From Coriaria nepalensis (taxonomy: Eukaryota > Streptophyta > Magnoliopsida > Cucurbitales > Coriariaceae): a stretch of 64,000 nt of DNA. The stretch's first letter is position 1. Each line of letters opens with the position of its first letter. The stretch is from contig CP114481.1 in the NCBI GenBank assembly GCA_027186245.1, positions 18,197,501 through 18,261,500 on the forward strand, read 5' to 3'. The notes beneath the pieces were generated by a model. It ran no database searches. It saw nothing but the letters and a program-made list of their open reading frames with translations, and was not told where the DNA came from. This document shows, piece by piece, positions 1 to 12,743 of the stretch. The translations under genes were made by a program, and so were the position numbers.

Positions 1-423
1 GCCTTAAAGTCATGTCATTGTGTCTCAGCCAGTCATTAAATCATTCTAAATTAAGTTGAACGAATTCTATTTTCGCCCTTCAAACATGATTTTCTTACAT
101 AACTTGGAATTAATTTATTGACGAAAACAATGCAATATTTTTGCCTTAAAAAGTATATCATTCAGTCTTTTTTCATTTCATTAAATTATTTGAAAGCACT
201 TCGAACCAATTCTATTTTTTCATTTAAGACACGACTTTCGTGCATAACTTGTAATTGATCTATTGAAGGCAACTATTCAATTTTTTAGCCTTAAAGTCAT
301 ATTATTGCATCTCTTTTAGTCATTAAAGCATTCTAAATTACTTCGAACGAAATTCGGCCTTTCAACATGACTTTCGTGCATAACTTGCAGTTCATCTATT
401 GAATGCAACAATGCATTTGTTTA

Positions 424-565
424 GCCTTAAAGTCATGTCACTGAGTCTCTTCTAGTCAATAAATCATACTAAATTAATTCGAACGAATTTTATTTTCGCC
501 CTTCAAACATGATTTTCTTACATAACTTGCAATTAATCTATTGAAGACAACAATGCATTATTTTA
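424..565 (+). repeat. Subunit A, representative copy (A2 type)
   Basis: This 142-bp copy starts at GCCTTAAAGTCATGTCA and ends before the next GCCTTAAAAAG. Two A lineages recur in the window. A1 has GTTGAACGAATTC, with a GAATTC hexamer, then TTTATTGACGACAAC. A2 has CTTCTAGTCAATAAATCATAC, ATTCGAACGAATTTTA and then CTATTGAAGACAAC. This copy is A2, and the copy at 1-142 is A1. The 3' third, from ACATAACTTGC to ATGCATTA, is shared with subunits B and C; the 5' half is specific to A. Confidence 0.93.
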
Positions 566-708
566 GCCTTAAAAAGTATAACATTCAGTTTTTTCATATC
601 ATTAAATTGTTTGAAAGCACTTCGAGCCAATTCTATTTTTGTATTTAAGACACGACTTTCATGCGTAACTTGTAATTGAGCTATTGAAGGCAACTATGCG
701 TTTTGTTA
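566..708 (+). repeat. Subunit B, representative copy
   Basis: This 143-bp copy starts at GCCTTAAAAAGTATA, which has two extra A residues compared with A and C, and ends before GCCTTAAACTC. The middle carries GAAAGCACTTCGAGCC and TTTAAGACACGAC. Three B lineages can be told apart: one with CGAACCAATTC and TGCATTTAAGAC, one with CGAGCCAATTC and TGTATTTAAGAC, and a third (B3) with GCGTCAAAAAG, GAAAGAACTTC and GTAAGTAAGAC. B3 dominates from about 13 to 35 kb. The 3' end, from GCATAACTTG through ATTGAAGGCAACTATGC, is the part shared with A and C. Confidence 0.93.
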
Positions 709-844
709 GCCTTAAACTCATATTATTGTGTCTCTTTTAATCATTAATTCATTCTAAATTACTTCGACCGAAATTCGGCCGTTAAACATGACTTTCGTGC
801 ATAACTTGCAGTTGATCTATTGAAGCCAACAATGCATTTGTTTA
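709..844 (+). repeat. Subunit C, representative copy
   Basis: This 136-bp copy is the shortest subunit. It starts at GCCTTAAA and ends before the next A subunit. Its marks are TTATTG followed by a TCTCTTTTAGTCATTAA stretch, an ACTTCGAACGAAATTCGG-like segment, and then AAACATGACTTTCGTGCA. It is the most CpG-rich subunit. The main variants are AAATTACTTCG, AAATCGCTTCG and a C3 form with AATCCATTG and CAATGGATT that is found only between about 15.1 and 33.7 kb. Like A and B it ends in the conserved GCATAACTTGC to ATGCATT stretch. Confidence 0.93.
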
Positions 845-3659
845 GCCTTAAAGTCATGTCATTGAGTCTCGTCCAGTCATTAAATAATTCAAAATTAAGT
901 TGAACGAATTCTATTTTCGCCCTTCAAACATGATTTTCTTACATAACTTGGAATTAATTTATTGACGACAACAATGCATTATTTTGGCCTTAAAAAGTAT
1001 ATCATTCAGTCTTTTCATATCATGAAATTGTTTGAAAGCACTTCGAACCAATTCTATTTTTGCATTTAAGACACGACTTTCATGCATAACTTGTAATTGA
1101 TCTATTGAAGGCAACTATGCATTGTTTTAGCTTTAAAGTCATATTATTGCATCTCTTTTAGTCATTAAATCATTCTAAATCGCTTCGAACGAAATTCGGC
1201 CTTTAAACATGACTTTCGTGCATAACTTGCAGTTAATCTATTGAAGGCAACAATGCATTTGTTTAGCCTTAAAGTCATGTCATTGAGTCTCATCCAGTCA
1301 TTAAATCATTCTAAATTAAGTTGAACGAATTCTATTTTCGCCCTTCAAACACGATTTTCTTACATAACTTGCAATTAATTTATTGACGACAACAATGCAT
1401 TATTTTAGCCTTAAAAAGTATATCATTGAGTCTTTTCATATCATTAAATTGTTTGGAAGCATTTCGAACTAACACTATTTTGGCATTTAAGACACGCCTT
1501 TCATGCATAACTTGTAATTGATCTATTCAAGGCAACTATGCATTTTTTTAGCCTTAAAGTTATATTATTGCGTCTCTTTTAGTCATTAAATCATTCTGAA
1601 TCACTTCGAACGAAGTTCGGCCTTTAAAAATGACTTTCGTGCAAAACTTGCAGTTGATCTATTGAAGGCAACAATGCATTTGTTTAGCCTTAAAGTCATG
1701 TCAGTGAGTCTCTTCTAGTTAATAAATTATTCCAAATTAAGTCGAACGAATTCTATTTTCGTCCTTCAAACATGATTTTTTTACATAACTTGCTATTAAT
1801 TTATTGACGACAACAATGCATTATTTTAGCTTTAAAAAGTATATCATACAGTCTTTTCATATCATTAAATTGTTTGAAAGCACTTCGAGCCAATTCTATT
1901 TTTGTATTTAAGACACGACATTCATACATAAGTTGCAATTGATCTAGTGAAGGCAACTATGCATTTTTTTTAGCCTAAAAGTCATATTATTGCGTCTCTT
2001 TTACTCATTAAATCATTCTAAATCGCTTTGAACGAAATTCGGCTTTTAAACATGACTTTCGTGCATAACTTGCAGTTAATCTATTGAAGGCAACAATGCA
2101 GTTGTTTAGCCTTAAAGTCATGTCATTGAATCTCTTCTAGTCAATAAATCATTCTAAATTAATTCGAACGACTTTTATTTTCGCCCTTCAAACATGATTT
2201 TCTTACATAACTTGCAATAAATCTATTGAAGACAACAATGCATTATTTTATCCTTAAAAAGTATATCATTCAGTCTTTTCATATCATTAAATTGTTTGAA
2301 AGCACTTTGAGTCAATTCTATTTTTGTATTTAAGACACGCCTTTCATGCATAAGTTGCAATTGATCTATTGAAGGCAACTATGCATTTTTTTAGCCTAAA
2401 AGTCATATTATTGCGTCTCTTTTAGTCATTAAATCATTCTAAATCACTTCGAATGAAATTCGGCCTTTAAACATGACTTTCGTGCATAACTTGCAGTTAA
2501 TCTATTGAAGGCAACAATGCATTTGTTTAGCGTTAAAGTCATGTCATTGAGTCTCAGCCAGTCATTAAATCATTCTAAATTAAGTTGAACGAATTCTATT
2601 TTCGCCCTACAAACATGATTTTCTTACACAACTTGCAATTAATTTATTGACGACAACAATGCATTATTTTAGCCTTAAAAAGTATATCATTGACTCTTTT
2701 CTTATCATTAAATTGTTTTAAAGCACTTCGATCCAATTCTATTTTTGTATTTAAGACACGACTTTCATGCATAACTTGTAATTGATCTATTGAAGGCAAC
2801 TATGCATTTTTTTAGCCTAAAAGTCATATTATTGCGTCTCTTTTAGTCATTAAATCATTCTAAATCGCTTCGAATGAAATTCGGCCTTTAAACATGACTT
2901 TCGTGCATAACTTGCAGTTAATCTATTGAAGGCAACAATGCATTTGTTTAGCGTTAAAGTCATGTCATTGAGTCTTAGCCAGTCATTAAATCATTCTAAA
3001 TTAAGTTGAACGAATTCTATTTTCGCCCTTCAAACATGATTTTCTTACATAACTTGCAATTAATTTATTGACGACAAAAATGCATTATTTTAGCGTTAAA
3101 AAGTATATCATTGAGTCTTTTCATATCATTAAATTGTTTGAAAGCACTTCGAGCCAATTCTATTTTTGTATTTAAGACACGACTTTCATGCATAACTTGT
3201 AATTGATCTATTGAAGGCAACTATGCGTTTTGTTAGCCTTAAGTCATATTATTGCGTCTCTTTTAGTCATTAATTCATTCTAAATTACTTCGAACGAAAT
3301 TCGGCCTTTAAACATGACTTTCGTGCATAACTTGCAGTTGATCTATTGAAGCCAACAATGCATTTGTTTAGCCTTAAAGTCATGTCATTGAGTCTCATCC
3401 GGTCATTAAATCATTCTAAATTAAGTTGAACGAATTCTATTTTCGCCCTTCAAACATGATTTTCTTACATAACTTGGAATTAATTTATTGACGACAACAA
3501 TGCATTATTTTAGGCTTAAAAAGTATATCATTCAGTCTTTTCATATCATGAAATTGTTTGAAAGCTCTTCGAACCAATTCTATTTTTGCATTTAAGACAC
3601 GACTTTCATGCATAACTTGTAATTGATCTATTGAAGGCAACTATGCATTTTCTTAGCCT

Positions 3660-5600
3660 TAAAGTCATATTATTGCGTCTCTTTTAGTCATGAATTCATT
3701 CTAAATTACTTCAAACGAAAATCGGCCTTTAAACATGATTTTCGTGCATAACTTGCAGGTGATCTATTGAAGGCTACAATGCATTTCTTTAGCCTTAAAG
3801 TCAGGTCACTGAGTCTCTTCTAGTCAATAAATCATACTAAATTAAGTTGAACGAATTCTATTTTCGCCCTTCAAACCTGATTTTCTTACATAACTTGAAA
3901 TTAATTTATTGACGACAACAATGTATTATTTTAGCCTTAAAAAGTATATCATTCAGTCTTTTCGTTTCATTAAATTATTTGAAAGCACTTCGAACCAATT
4001 CTATTTTTGCATTTAAGACACGACTTTCATGCAAAATTTGCAATTGATCTATTGAAGGCAACTCTGCATTTTTTTAGCCTTAAAGTCAAATTATTGCGTC
4101 TCTTTTAGTCATTAATTCATTCCAAATTACTATGAACGAAAATTGGCCTTGAAACATGACTTTCGTGCATAACTTGCAGGTGATCTATTGAAGGAAACAA
4201 TGCATATCTTTAGCCTTAAAGTCAGGTCACTGAGTCTCTTCTAGTCATTAAATCATACTAAATTAAGTTGAACGAATTCTATTTTCGCCCTTCAAACCTA
4301 ATTTTCTTACATAGCTTGCAATTAATTTATTGACGACAACGATGCATTATTTTAGCCTTAAAAAGTATATCATTCAGTCTTTTCGTTTCATTAAATTATT
4401 TGAAAGCACTTCGAACCAATTCTATTTTTGCATTTAAGACACGACTTTCATGCAAAATTTGCAATTGATCTATTAAAGGCAACTATGCATTTTTTTAGCC
4501 TTAAAGTCAAATTATTGCGTCTCTTTTAGTCATTAATTCATTCTAAATTACTATGAACGAAAATCGGCCTTGAAACATGACTTTCGTGCATAACTTGCAG
4601 GTGATCTATTAAAGGAAACAATGCATTTTTGTAGCCTTAAAGTCAGGTCACTGAGTCTCTTCTAGTCAATAAATCATACTAAATTAAGTTGAACGAATTC
4701 TATTTTCGCCCTTCAAACCTGATTTTCTTACATAGCTTGCAATTAATTTATTGACGACAACGATGCATTATTTTAGCCTTAAAAAGTATATCATTCAGTC
4801 TTTTCGTTTCATTAAATTATTTGAAAGCACTTCGAACCAATTCTATTTTTGCATTTAAGACACGACTTTCATGCAAAATTTGTAATTGATCTATTAAAGG
4901 CAACTATGCATTTTTTTAGCCGTAAAGTCAAATTATTGCGTCTCTTTTAGTCATTAATTCATTCTAAATTACTTCGAACGAAAATCGGCCTTTAAACATG
5001 ATTTTCGTGCATAACTTGCAGGTGATCTATTGAAGGCTACAATGCATTTCTTTGGCCTTAAAGTCAGGTCACTGAGTCTCTTCTAGTCAATAAATCATAC
5101 TAAATTAAGTTGAACGAATTCTATTTTCGCCCTTCAAACCTGATTTTCTTACATAACTTGAAATTAATTTATTGACGACAACAATGTATTATTTTAGCCT
5201 TAAAAAGTATATCATTCAGTCTTTTCGTTTCATTAAATTATTTGAAAGCACTTCGAACCAATTCTATTTTTGCATTTAAGACACGACTTTCATGCAAAAT
5301 TTGCAATTGATCTATTAAAGGCAACTATGCATTTTTTTAGCCTTAAAGTCAAATTATTGCGTCTCTTTTAGTCATTAATTCATTCTAAATTACTATGAAC
5401 GAAAATCGGCCTTGAAACATGACTTTCGTGCATAACTTGCAGGTGATCTATTAAAGGAAACAATGCATTTTTGTAGCCTTAAAGTCAGGTCACTGAGTCT
5501 CTTCTAGTCAATAAATCATACTAAATTAAGTTGAACGAATTCTATTTTCGCCCTTCAAACCTGATTTTCTTACATAGCTTGCAATTAATTTATTGACGAC
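3660..5600. repeat. Array segment 2: subfamily with order x-y-z-x-z
   Basis: Five consecutive units share marks not seen elsewhere: CTTGCAGGTGATC at the end of C and AAGTCAGGTCACTGAG at the start of the next A (3802, 4223, 4644, 5065, 5486, exactly 421 bp apart). The C ends fall into three types: GGCTACAATGCATTTCTTT (x), GGAAACAATGCATATCTTT (y) and GGAAACAATGCATTTTTGT (z), in the order x, y, z, x, z. The A subunits are hybrids with an A2 5' end and an A1 3' end. The segment reads as a local amplification in which a three-unit group was copied and one unit lost. Confidence 0.85.
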
Positions 5601-8600
5601 AACAATGCATTATTTTACCCTTAAAAAGTATATCATTCAGTCTTTTCATTTCATTAAATTATTTAAAAGCACTTCGAACCAATTCTATTTTTTCATTTAA
5701 GACACGACTTTCGTGCATAACTTGTAATTGATCTATTGAAGGCAACTATTCATTTTTTTAGCCTTAAAGTCATATCATTGCATCTCTTTTAGTCATTAAA
5801 GCATTCTAAATTACTTCGAACGAAATTCGGCCTTTCAACATGACTTTCGTGCATAACTTGCAGTTGATCTATTGAAGGCAATAATGCATCTGTTTAGCCT
5901 TAAAGTCATGTCACTGAGTCTCTTCTAGTCAATGAATCATACTAAATTAATTCGAAGGAATTTTATTTTCGCCCTTCAAACATGATTTTCTTGCATAACT
6001 TGCAATTAATCTATTGAAGACAACAATGCATTATTTTAGCTTTAAAAAGTATATCATTCAGTTTTTTTATATCATTATATTATTTGAAAGCACTTCGAGG
6101 CAATTCTATTTTTGTATTTAAGACACGACTTTCATGCATAAGTTGCAATTGATCTATTGAAGGCAACTATGAATTTTTTTAGCTTAAAAGTCATATTATT
6201 GCATCTCTTTTAGTCCTTAAATCATTCTAAATCGCTTCCAACAAAATTCGGCCTTTAAACATGAATTTCGTGCATAACTTGCAATTAATATATTGAAGGC
6301 AACAATGCATTTGTTTAACCTTAAAGTCATGTCATTGAGTCTCATCAAGTCAATAAATCATTCTAAATTAATTCGAACGAATTTTATGTCCACCCTTCAA
6401 ACATGGTTTTCTTACATAACTTGCAATTAATCTATTGAAGACAACAATGCATTATTTTCGTCTTAAAAAGCATATCATTCAGTCTTTTCATATCATCAAA
6501 TTGTTTGAAAACACTTCGAACCAATTCTATTTTTGCATTTAAGACACGACTTTCATTCATAACTTGTAATTGATCTATTGAAGACAACTATGCATTTTTT
6601 TAGCGTAAAAGTCATATTATTGCATCTCTTTTAGTCATTAAATCATTCTAAATTACTTCGAACGAAATTCGGCCTTTAAACATGACTTTCGTGCATAACT
6701 TCCAGTTGATCTACTGAAGGCAACAATGCATTTGTTTAGCCTTAAAGTCATGTTACTGAGTGTCTTCTAGTCAATAAATCATTCTAAATTAATTGAAACG
6801 AAATTTATTTTCGCCCTTCAAACATAATTTTCTTACATAACTTGCAATTAATCTATTGAAGACAACAATGCATTATTTTAGCGTTAAAAAGTATATGATT
6901 CAGTTTTTTCATATCATTAAATTAATTGAAAGCACTTCGAACCAATTCTATTTTTGCATTTAACACACGACTTTCATGCATAATTTGTAATTGATCTATT
7001 GAAGGCAACTATTCATTTTTTTAGCCTTAAAGTCATATTATTGCATCTCTTTTAGTCATCAAATCATTCTAAATTACCTCGAACAAAATTCGGCCTTTAA
7101 ACATGACTTTCGTGCATAACTTGCAGTAAATCTATTGAAGGCAACAATGCATTTGTTTAGCCTTAAAGTCATGTCACTGAGTCTCTTCTAGTCAATAAAT
7201 CATACTAAATTAATTCGATCGAATTTCATTTTCGCCCTTCAAACATGATTTTCTTAGATAACTTGCAATTAATCTATTGAAGACAACAATGCATTATTTT
7301 AGCGTTAAAAAGTATATCATTCAGTTTTTTCATTTCATTAAATTGTTTGAAAGCACTTCGAGCCAATTCTATTTTTGTATTTAAGACCGACTTTCATGCA
7401 TAAGTTGTAATTGATCTATTGAAGGCAACTATGCATTTTTTTATCCTAAAAGTCATATTGTTGCGTCTCTTTTAGTCATTAAATCATTCTTAATCGCTTC
7501 GAACAAAATTCGGCCTTTAAACATGACTTTCGTGCATAACTTCCAGTTAATCTATTGAAGGCAATAATGCATTTGTTTAACCTTAAAGTCATGTCACTGA
7601 GTCTCATCCAGTCATTAAATCATTCTAAATTAAGTTGAGCGAATTCAATTTTCGCCCTTCAAACCTGATTTTCTTACGTAACTTGCAATTAATTTATTGA
7701 CGACAACAATGCATTATTTTAGCCTTAAAAAATATATCATTCAGTCTTTTCATTTCATTAAATTATTTGAAAGCACTTCGAACCAATTCTATTTTTGCAT
7801 TTAACACACGACTTTCATGCATAACTTGTAATTGATCTATTGAAGGCAACTATGCATTTTTTTTAGCCTTAAAGTCATATTATTGCGTCTCTTTTAGTCA
7901 TTAAATCATTTAAATTACTTCGAACGAAATTTGGCCTTTAAACATGACTTTCGTTCATAACTTGCAGTTAATCCATTGAACGCAACAATGCATTTGTTTA
8001 GGGTTAAAGTCATGTCGTTGAGTCTCATCCAGTCATTAAATCATTCTAGATTATGTTGAACGAATTCTATTTTCGCCCTTCAAACATGATTTTCTTACAT
8101 AACGTGCAATTAATTTATTGACGACAACAATGCATTATTTGAGCCTTAAAAAGTATATCATTCAGCCTTATCGTTTCAGTTAATTATTTGAAAGCACTTC
8201 GAACAAATTCTATTTTTGCATTTAACACACGACTTTCATGCATAACTTGTAATTGATCTATTGAAGGCAACTATTCATTTTTTTACCCTTAAAGTCATAT
8301 TATTGCGTCTCTTTTAGTCATTAAATCATTCTAAATTACCTCGAACGAAATTCGGTCTTTAAACATGACTTTCGTGCATAACTTGCAGTTGATCTATTGA
8401 AGCCAACAATGCATTTGTTTAGCCTTAAAGTCATGTCACTGAGTCTCTTTTAGTCAATAAATCATACTAAATTAATTCGAACGAATTTTATTTTCGCCCT
8501 TCAAACATGATTTTCTTACATAACTTGCAATTAATCTATTGAAGACAACAATGCATTATTTTAGCGTTAAAAAGTATATCATTCAGTTTTTTCATATCAT

Positions 8601-8699
8601 TAAATTGTTTGAAAGCACTTCGAGCCAATTCTATTTTTGTATTTAAGACACGACTTTCATGCATAAGTTGCAATTGATCTATTGAAGGCAACTATGCAT
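5600..8699. repeat. Array segment 3: mixed units
   Basis: About seven units mixing A1, A2 and all main B and C types. Scattered private variants include TTAAGACCGACTTTC, a 2-bp shortening near 7,381 that recurs at 10,326 and 12,010. A C subunit near 7,970 carries AATCCATTG but still has CAATGCATT, one step towards the C3 hairpin form that becomes common after 15 kb. No gene or non-repeat sequence is present. Confidence 0.8.
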
Positions 8700-9120
8700 T
8701 TTTTTAGCTTAAATGTCATATTATTGCGTCTCTTTTAGTCATTAAATCATTCTAAATCGCTTCGAAAGAAATTCGGCCTTTAAACATGACTTTCGTGCAT
8801 AACTTGCAGTTAATCTATTGCAGGCAACAATGCATTTGTTTAGGGTTAAAGTCATGTCATTGAGTCTCAACCAGTCATTAAATAATTCTAAATTAAGTTG
8901 AACGAATTCTATTTTCGCCCTTCAAAAATGATTTTCTTACAAAACTTGCAATTAATTTATTAACGACAACTATGCATTATTTTAGCGTCAAAAAGTATAT
9001 CATTCAGTTTTTTCATATCATTAAATTGTTTGAAAGAACTTCTAGCCAATTCTATTTTTGTAAGTAAGACACGACTTTCATGCATAAGTTGCAATTGATC
9101 TATTGAAGGCAACTATGCAT
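8700..9120. repeat. Local duplication, copy 1 (842-bp offset)
   Basis: This unit shares private variants with 9,542-9,962: GCTTAAATGTCAT, CTTCGAAAGAAATTC, GTTTAGGGTTAAAG, GAGTCTCAACCAG, CAAAAATGATTTTC, TTACAAAACTTGC and AACTTCTAGCC. The offset of 842 bp is two units. Part of the same sequence recurs a third time at about 12,915. Edges are set by the last shared variants and are approximate. Confidence 0.8.
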
Positions 9121-9541
9121 TCTTTTAGACTTAAAGTCATATTATTGCGTCCCTTTTAGTCATTAAATCATTCTAAATTACTTCGAACGAAATTCGGCCT
9201 TTAAATATGACTTTGGTGCATATATTGCAGTTGATCTATTGAAGGCAACAATGCATTTGTTTAGCCTTAAAGTCATGTCACTGAGTCTCTTCTAGTCAAT
9301 AAATCATACTAAATTAATTCGATCGAATTTCATTTTCGCCCTTCAAACATGATTTTCTTACATAACTTGCAATTAATCTATTGAAGACAACAATGCATTA
9401 TTTTAGCGTTAAAAAGTATATCATTCAGTTTTTTCATATCATTAAATTGTTTGAAAGCAGTTCGAGCCAATTCGATTTTTGTATTTAAGACACGGCTTTC
9501 TTGCATAAGTTGCAATTGATCTATTTAAGGCAACTATGCAT

Positions 9542-9962
9542 TTTTTTAGCTTAAATGTCATATTATTGCATCTCTTTTAGTCATTAAATCATTCTAAATC
9601 GCTTCGAAAGAAATTCGGCCTTTAAACATGACTTTCGTGCATAACTTGCAGTTAATCTATTGCAGGCAACAATGCATTTGTTTAGGGTTAAAGTCATGTC
9701 ATTGAGTCTCAACCAGTCATTAAATCATTCTAAATTAAGTTGAACGAATTCTATTTTCGCCCTTCAAAAATGATTTTCTTACAAAACTTGCAATTAATTT
9801 ATTAACGACAACTATGCATTATTTTAGCGTCAAAAAGTATATCATTCAGTTTTTTCATATCATTAAATTGTTTGAAAGAACTTCTAGCCAATTCTATTTT
9901 TGTAAGTAAGACACGACTTTCATGCATAAGTTGCAATTGATCTATTGAAGGCAACTATGCAT
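9542..9962. repeat. Local duplication, copy 2 (842-bp offset)
   Basis: Second copy of the unit at 8,700-9,120, with the same private variants. Just upstream, the B subunit near 9,470-9,530 carries CAATTCGATTTTTG, CACGGCTTTC and CTATTTAAGGC. Those variants also occur near 12,836-12,896, an offset of 3,366 bp (eight units), so this stretch has been copied at two scales. Confidence 0.8.
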
Positions 9963-10136
9963 TCTTTTAGCCTTAAAGTCATATCATTGCGTCTCTTTTA
10001 GTCATTAAATCATTCTAAATTACTTCGAACGAAATTCGGTCTTTAAACATGACTTTCGTGCATAACTTGCAGTAAATCTATTGAAGGCAACAATGCATTT
10101 GTTTAGCCTTAAAGTCATGTCACTGAGTCTCTTCTA

Positions 10137-11060
10137 GTCAATAAATCATACTAAATTAATTCGATCGAATTTCATTTTCGCCCTTCAGACATGATTTTCT
10201 TACATAACTTGCAATTAATCTATTGAAGACAACAATGCATTATTTTAGAGTTAAAAAGTATATCATTCAGTTTTTTCATTTCATTAAATTGTTTGAAAGC
10301 ACTTCGAGCCAATTCTATTTCTGTATTTAAGACCGACTTTCATGCATAACTTGTAATTGATCTATTGAAGGCAACTATGCATTTTTTAAGCCTAAAAGTC
10401 ATATTGTTGCGTCTCTTTTAGTCATTAAATCATTCTAAATCGCTTCGAACAAAATTCGGCCTTTAAACATGACTTTCGTGCATAACTTCCAGTTAATCTA
10501 TTGAAGGCAACAATGCATTTGTTTAACCTTAAAGTCATGTCACTGAGTCTCATCCAGTCATTAAATCATTCTAAATTAAGTAGAGCGAATTCAATTTTCA
10601 CCCTTCAAACCTGATTTTCTTACATAACTTGCAATTAATTTATTGACGACAACAATGCACTATTTTAGCCTTAAAAAGTATATGATTCAGTCTTTTCATT
10701 TCATTAAATTATTTGACAGCACTTCGAACCAATTCTATTTTTGCATTTAACACACAACTTTCATGCATAACTTGTAATTGATCTATTGAATGCAACTATG
10801 CATTTTTTTAGCCCTAAAGTCATATTATTGCGTCTCTTTTAGTCATTAAATCATTCTAAATTACTTCGAACGAAATTCGGTCTTTAAACATGACTTTCGT
10901 GCATAACTTGCAGTTAATCTATTGAAGGCAACAATGCATTTGTTTAGCCTTAAAGTAATGTCATTGAGTCTCATCTAGTCATTAAATCATTCTAAATTAA
11001 GTTGAACGAATTCTATTTTCGCCCTTCAGACATGACTTTCTTACATAACTTGCAATTAAT
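10137..11060. repeat. 1,683-bp-offset duplication, copy 1
   Basis: About two units shared with 11,820-12,743. Diagnostic shared variants are AATTCGATCGAATTTC, CCTTCAGACATGATTTTC, CTGTATTTAAGACCGAC, GCATTTTTTAAGCC, GTAGAGCGAATTC, CAATGCACTATTTTAG and TTTAACACACAACTTTC. The offset is 1,683 bp, four units. The shared part ends at AACTTGCAATTAAT; this copy then continues TTATTGACG while the other continues CTATTGAAG. Confidence 0.85.
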
Positions 11061-11819
11061 TTATTGACGACAACTATGCATTATTTTAGCGTCAAAAAGT
11101 ATATCATTCAGTTTTTTCATATTATTAAATTGTTTGAAAGAACTTCGAGCCAACTCTATTTTTGTATTTAAGACACGACTTTCATGCATAAGTTGCAATT
11201 GATCTTTTGAAGGCAACTATGTATTCTTTTAGCCTTAAAGTCATATTTTTGCATCTCTTTTAGTCATTAAATCATTCTAAATGACTTCGAACGAAATTCG
11301 GCCTTTAAACATGACTTTCGTGCATAACTTGCAGTTAATCTATTGAAGGCAACAATGCATTTTTTTAGCCTTAAAGTCAAGTCATTGAGTGTCATCCAGT
11401 CATTAAATCACTCTAAATTAAGTTGAACGAATTCTATTTTTACCCTTCAATCTTAATTTTCTTACATAACTTGTAATTTATTTATTGACCTCAAAAATGC
11501 ATTACCTTAGCGTCAAAAAGTATATCATTTTGTTTTTTCATATCATTAAATTGTTTGAAAGAACTTCGAGCCAATTCTATTTTTGTAAGTAAGACACGAC
11601 TTTCATGCATAAGTTGCAATTGATCTATTGAAGGCAACTATGCATTCTTTCAGCCTTAAAGTCATTTTATTGCGTCTCTTTTAGTCGTTAAATCATTCTA
11701 AATCGCTTCGAACGAAATATGGCCTTTAAACATGACTTTCGTGCACAACTTGCAGTTAATCTATTGAAGGCAACAATGCATTTGTTTAGCCTTAAAGTCA
11801 TGTCACTGAGTCTCTTCTA
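11061..11819. repeat. Array spacer units with the most divergent A subunit
   Basis: Nearly two ordinary units lie between the paired copies. The A subunit at about 11,370-11,510 is the most divergent seen: TTTTTACCCTTCAATC, TTGTAATTTATTTATTG, GACCTCAAAAATG and CATTACCTTAGCG. Milder relatives with ATTGACCTCAACAATG occur near 17,370, 19,060, 24,530 and their duplicated counterparts. No gene is visible. Confidence 0.75.
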
Positions 11820-12743
11820 GTCAATAAATCATACTAAATTAATTCGATCGAATTTCATTTTCGCCCTTCAGACATGATTTTCTTACATAACTTGCAATTA
11901 ATCTATTGAAGACAACAATGCATTATTTTAGCGTTAAAAAGTATATCATTCAGTTTTTTCATTTCATTAAATTGTTTGAAAGCACTTCGAGCCAATTCTA
12001 TTTCTGTATTTAAGACCGACTTTCATGCATAACTTGTAATTGATCTATTGAAGGCAACTATGCATTTTTTAAGCCTAAAAGTCATATTGTTGCGTCTCTT
12101 TTAGTCATTAAATCATTCTAAATCGCTTCGAACAAAATTCGGCCTTTAAACATGACTTTCGCGCATAACTTCCAGTTAATCTATTGAAGGCAACAATGCA
12201 TTTGTTTAACCTTAAAGTCATGTCACTGAGTCTCATCCAGTCATTAAATCATTCTAAATTAAGTAGAGCGAATTCAATTTTCACCCTTCAAACCTGATTT
12301 TCTTACATAACTTGCAATTAATTTATTGACGACAACAATGCACTATTTTAGCCTTAAAAAGTATATGATTCAGTCTTTTCATTTCATTAAATTATTTGAA
12401 AGCACTTCGAACCAATTCTATTTTTGCATTTAACACACAACTTTCATGCATAACTTGTAATTGATCTATTGAATGCAACTATGCATTTTTTTAGCCCTAA
12501 AGTCATATTATTGCGTCTCTTTTAGTCATTAAATCATTCTAAATTACTTCGAACGAAATTCGGTCTTTAAACATGACTTTCGTGCATAACTTGCAGTTAA
12601 TCTATTGAAGGCAACAATGCATTTGTTTAGCCTTAAAGTAATGTCATTGAGTCTCATCTAGTCATTAAATCATTCTAAATTAAGTTGAACGAATTCTATT
12701 TTCGCCCTTCAGACATGACTTTCTTACATAACTTGCAATTAAT
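11820..12743. repeat. 1,683-bp-offset duplication, copy 2
   Basis: Second copy of 10,137-11,060 with the same private variants. Visible differences are few, for example GACTTTCGCGC near 12,160 and GAAAGCAC near 12,400 where copy 1 has GACAGCAC. It ends at a junction placed between 12,720 and 12,744, after which the sequence follows the unit eight repeats upstream, near 9,377. Confidence 0.85.

Larger units (their letters stand above)
1..3660. repeat. Array segment 1: mixed A1 and A2 units
   Basis: About nine units in which the A subunit switches irregularly between the A1 type (1, 855, 1276, 2540, 2961, 3381) and the A2 type (434, 2119). The copy near 1697 is a hybrid: an A2-like 5' end with CTTCTAG is joined to an A1-like 3' part with TTATTGACGAC. 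I found no strong multi-unit periodicity here, so this looks like an older, less recently homogenised part of the array. No gene or other element is visible. Confidence 0.85.

Noticed and set aside
450..470. AATAAA polyadenylation-like hexamer in A2 subunits (GTCAATAAATCAT)
   Set aside because: It recurs in A2 copies because the repeat does. No transcription unit is visible upstream.
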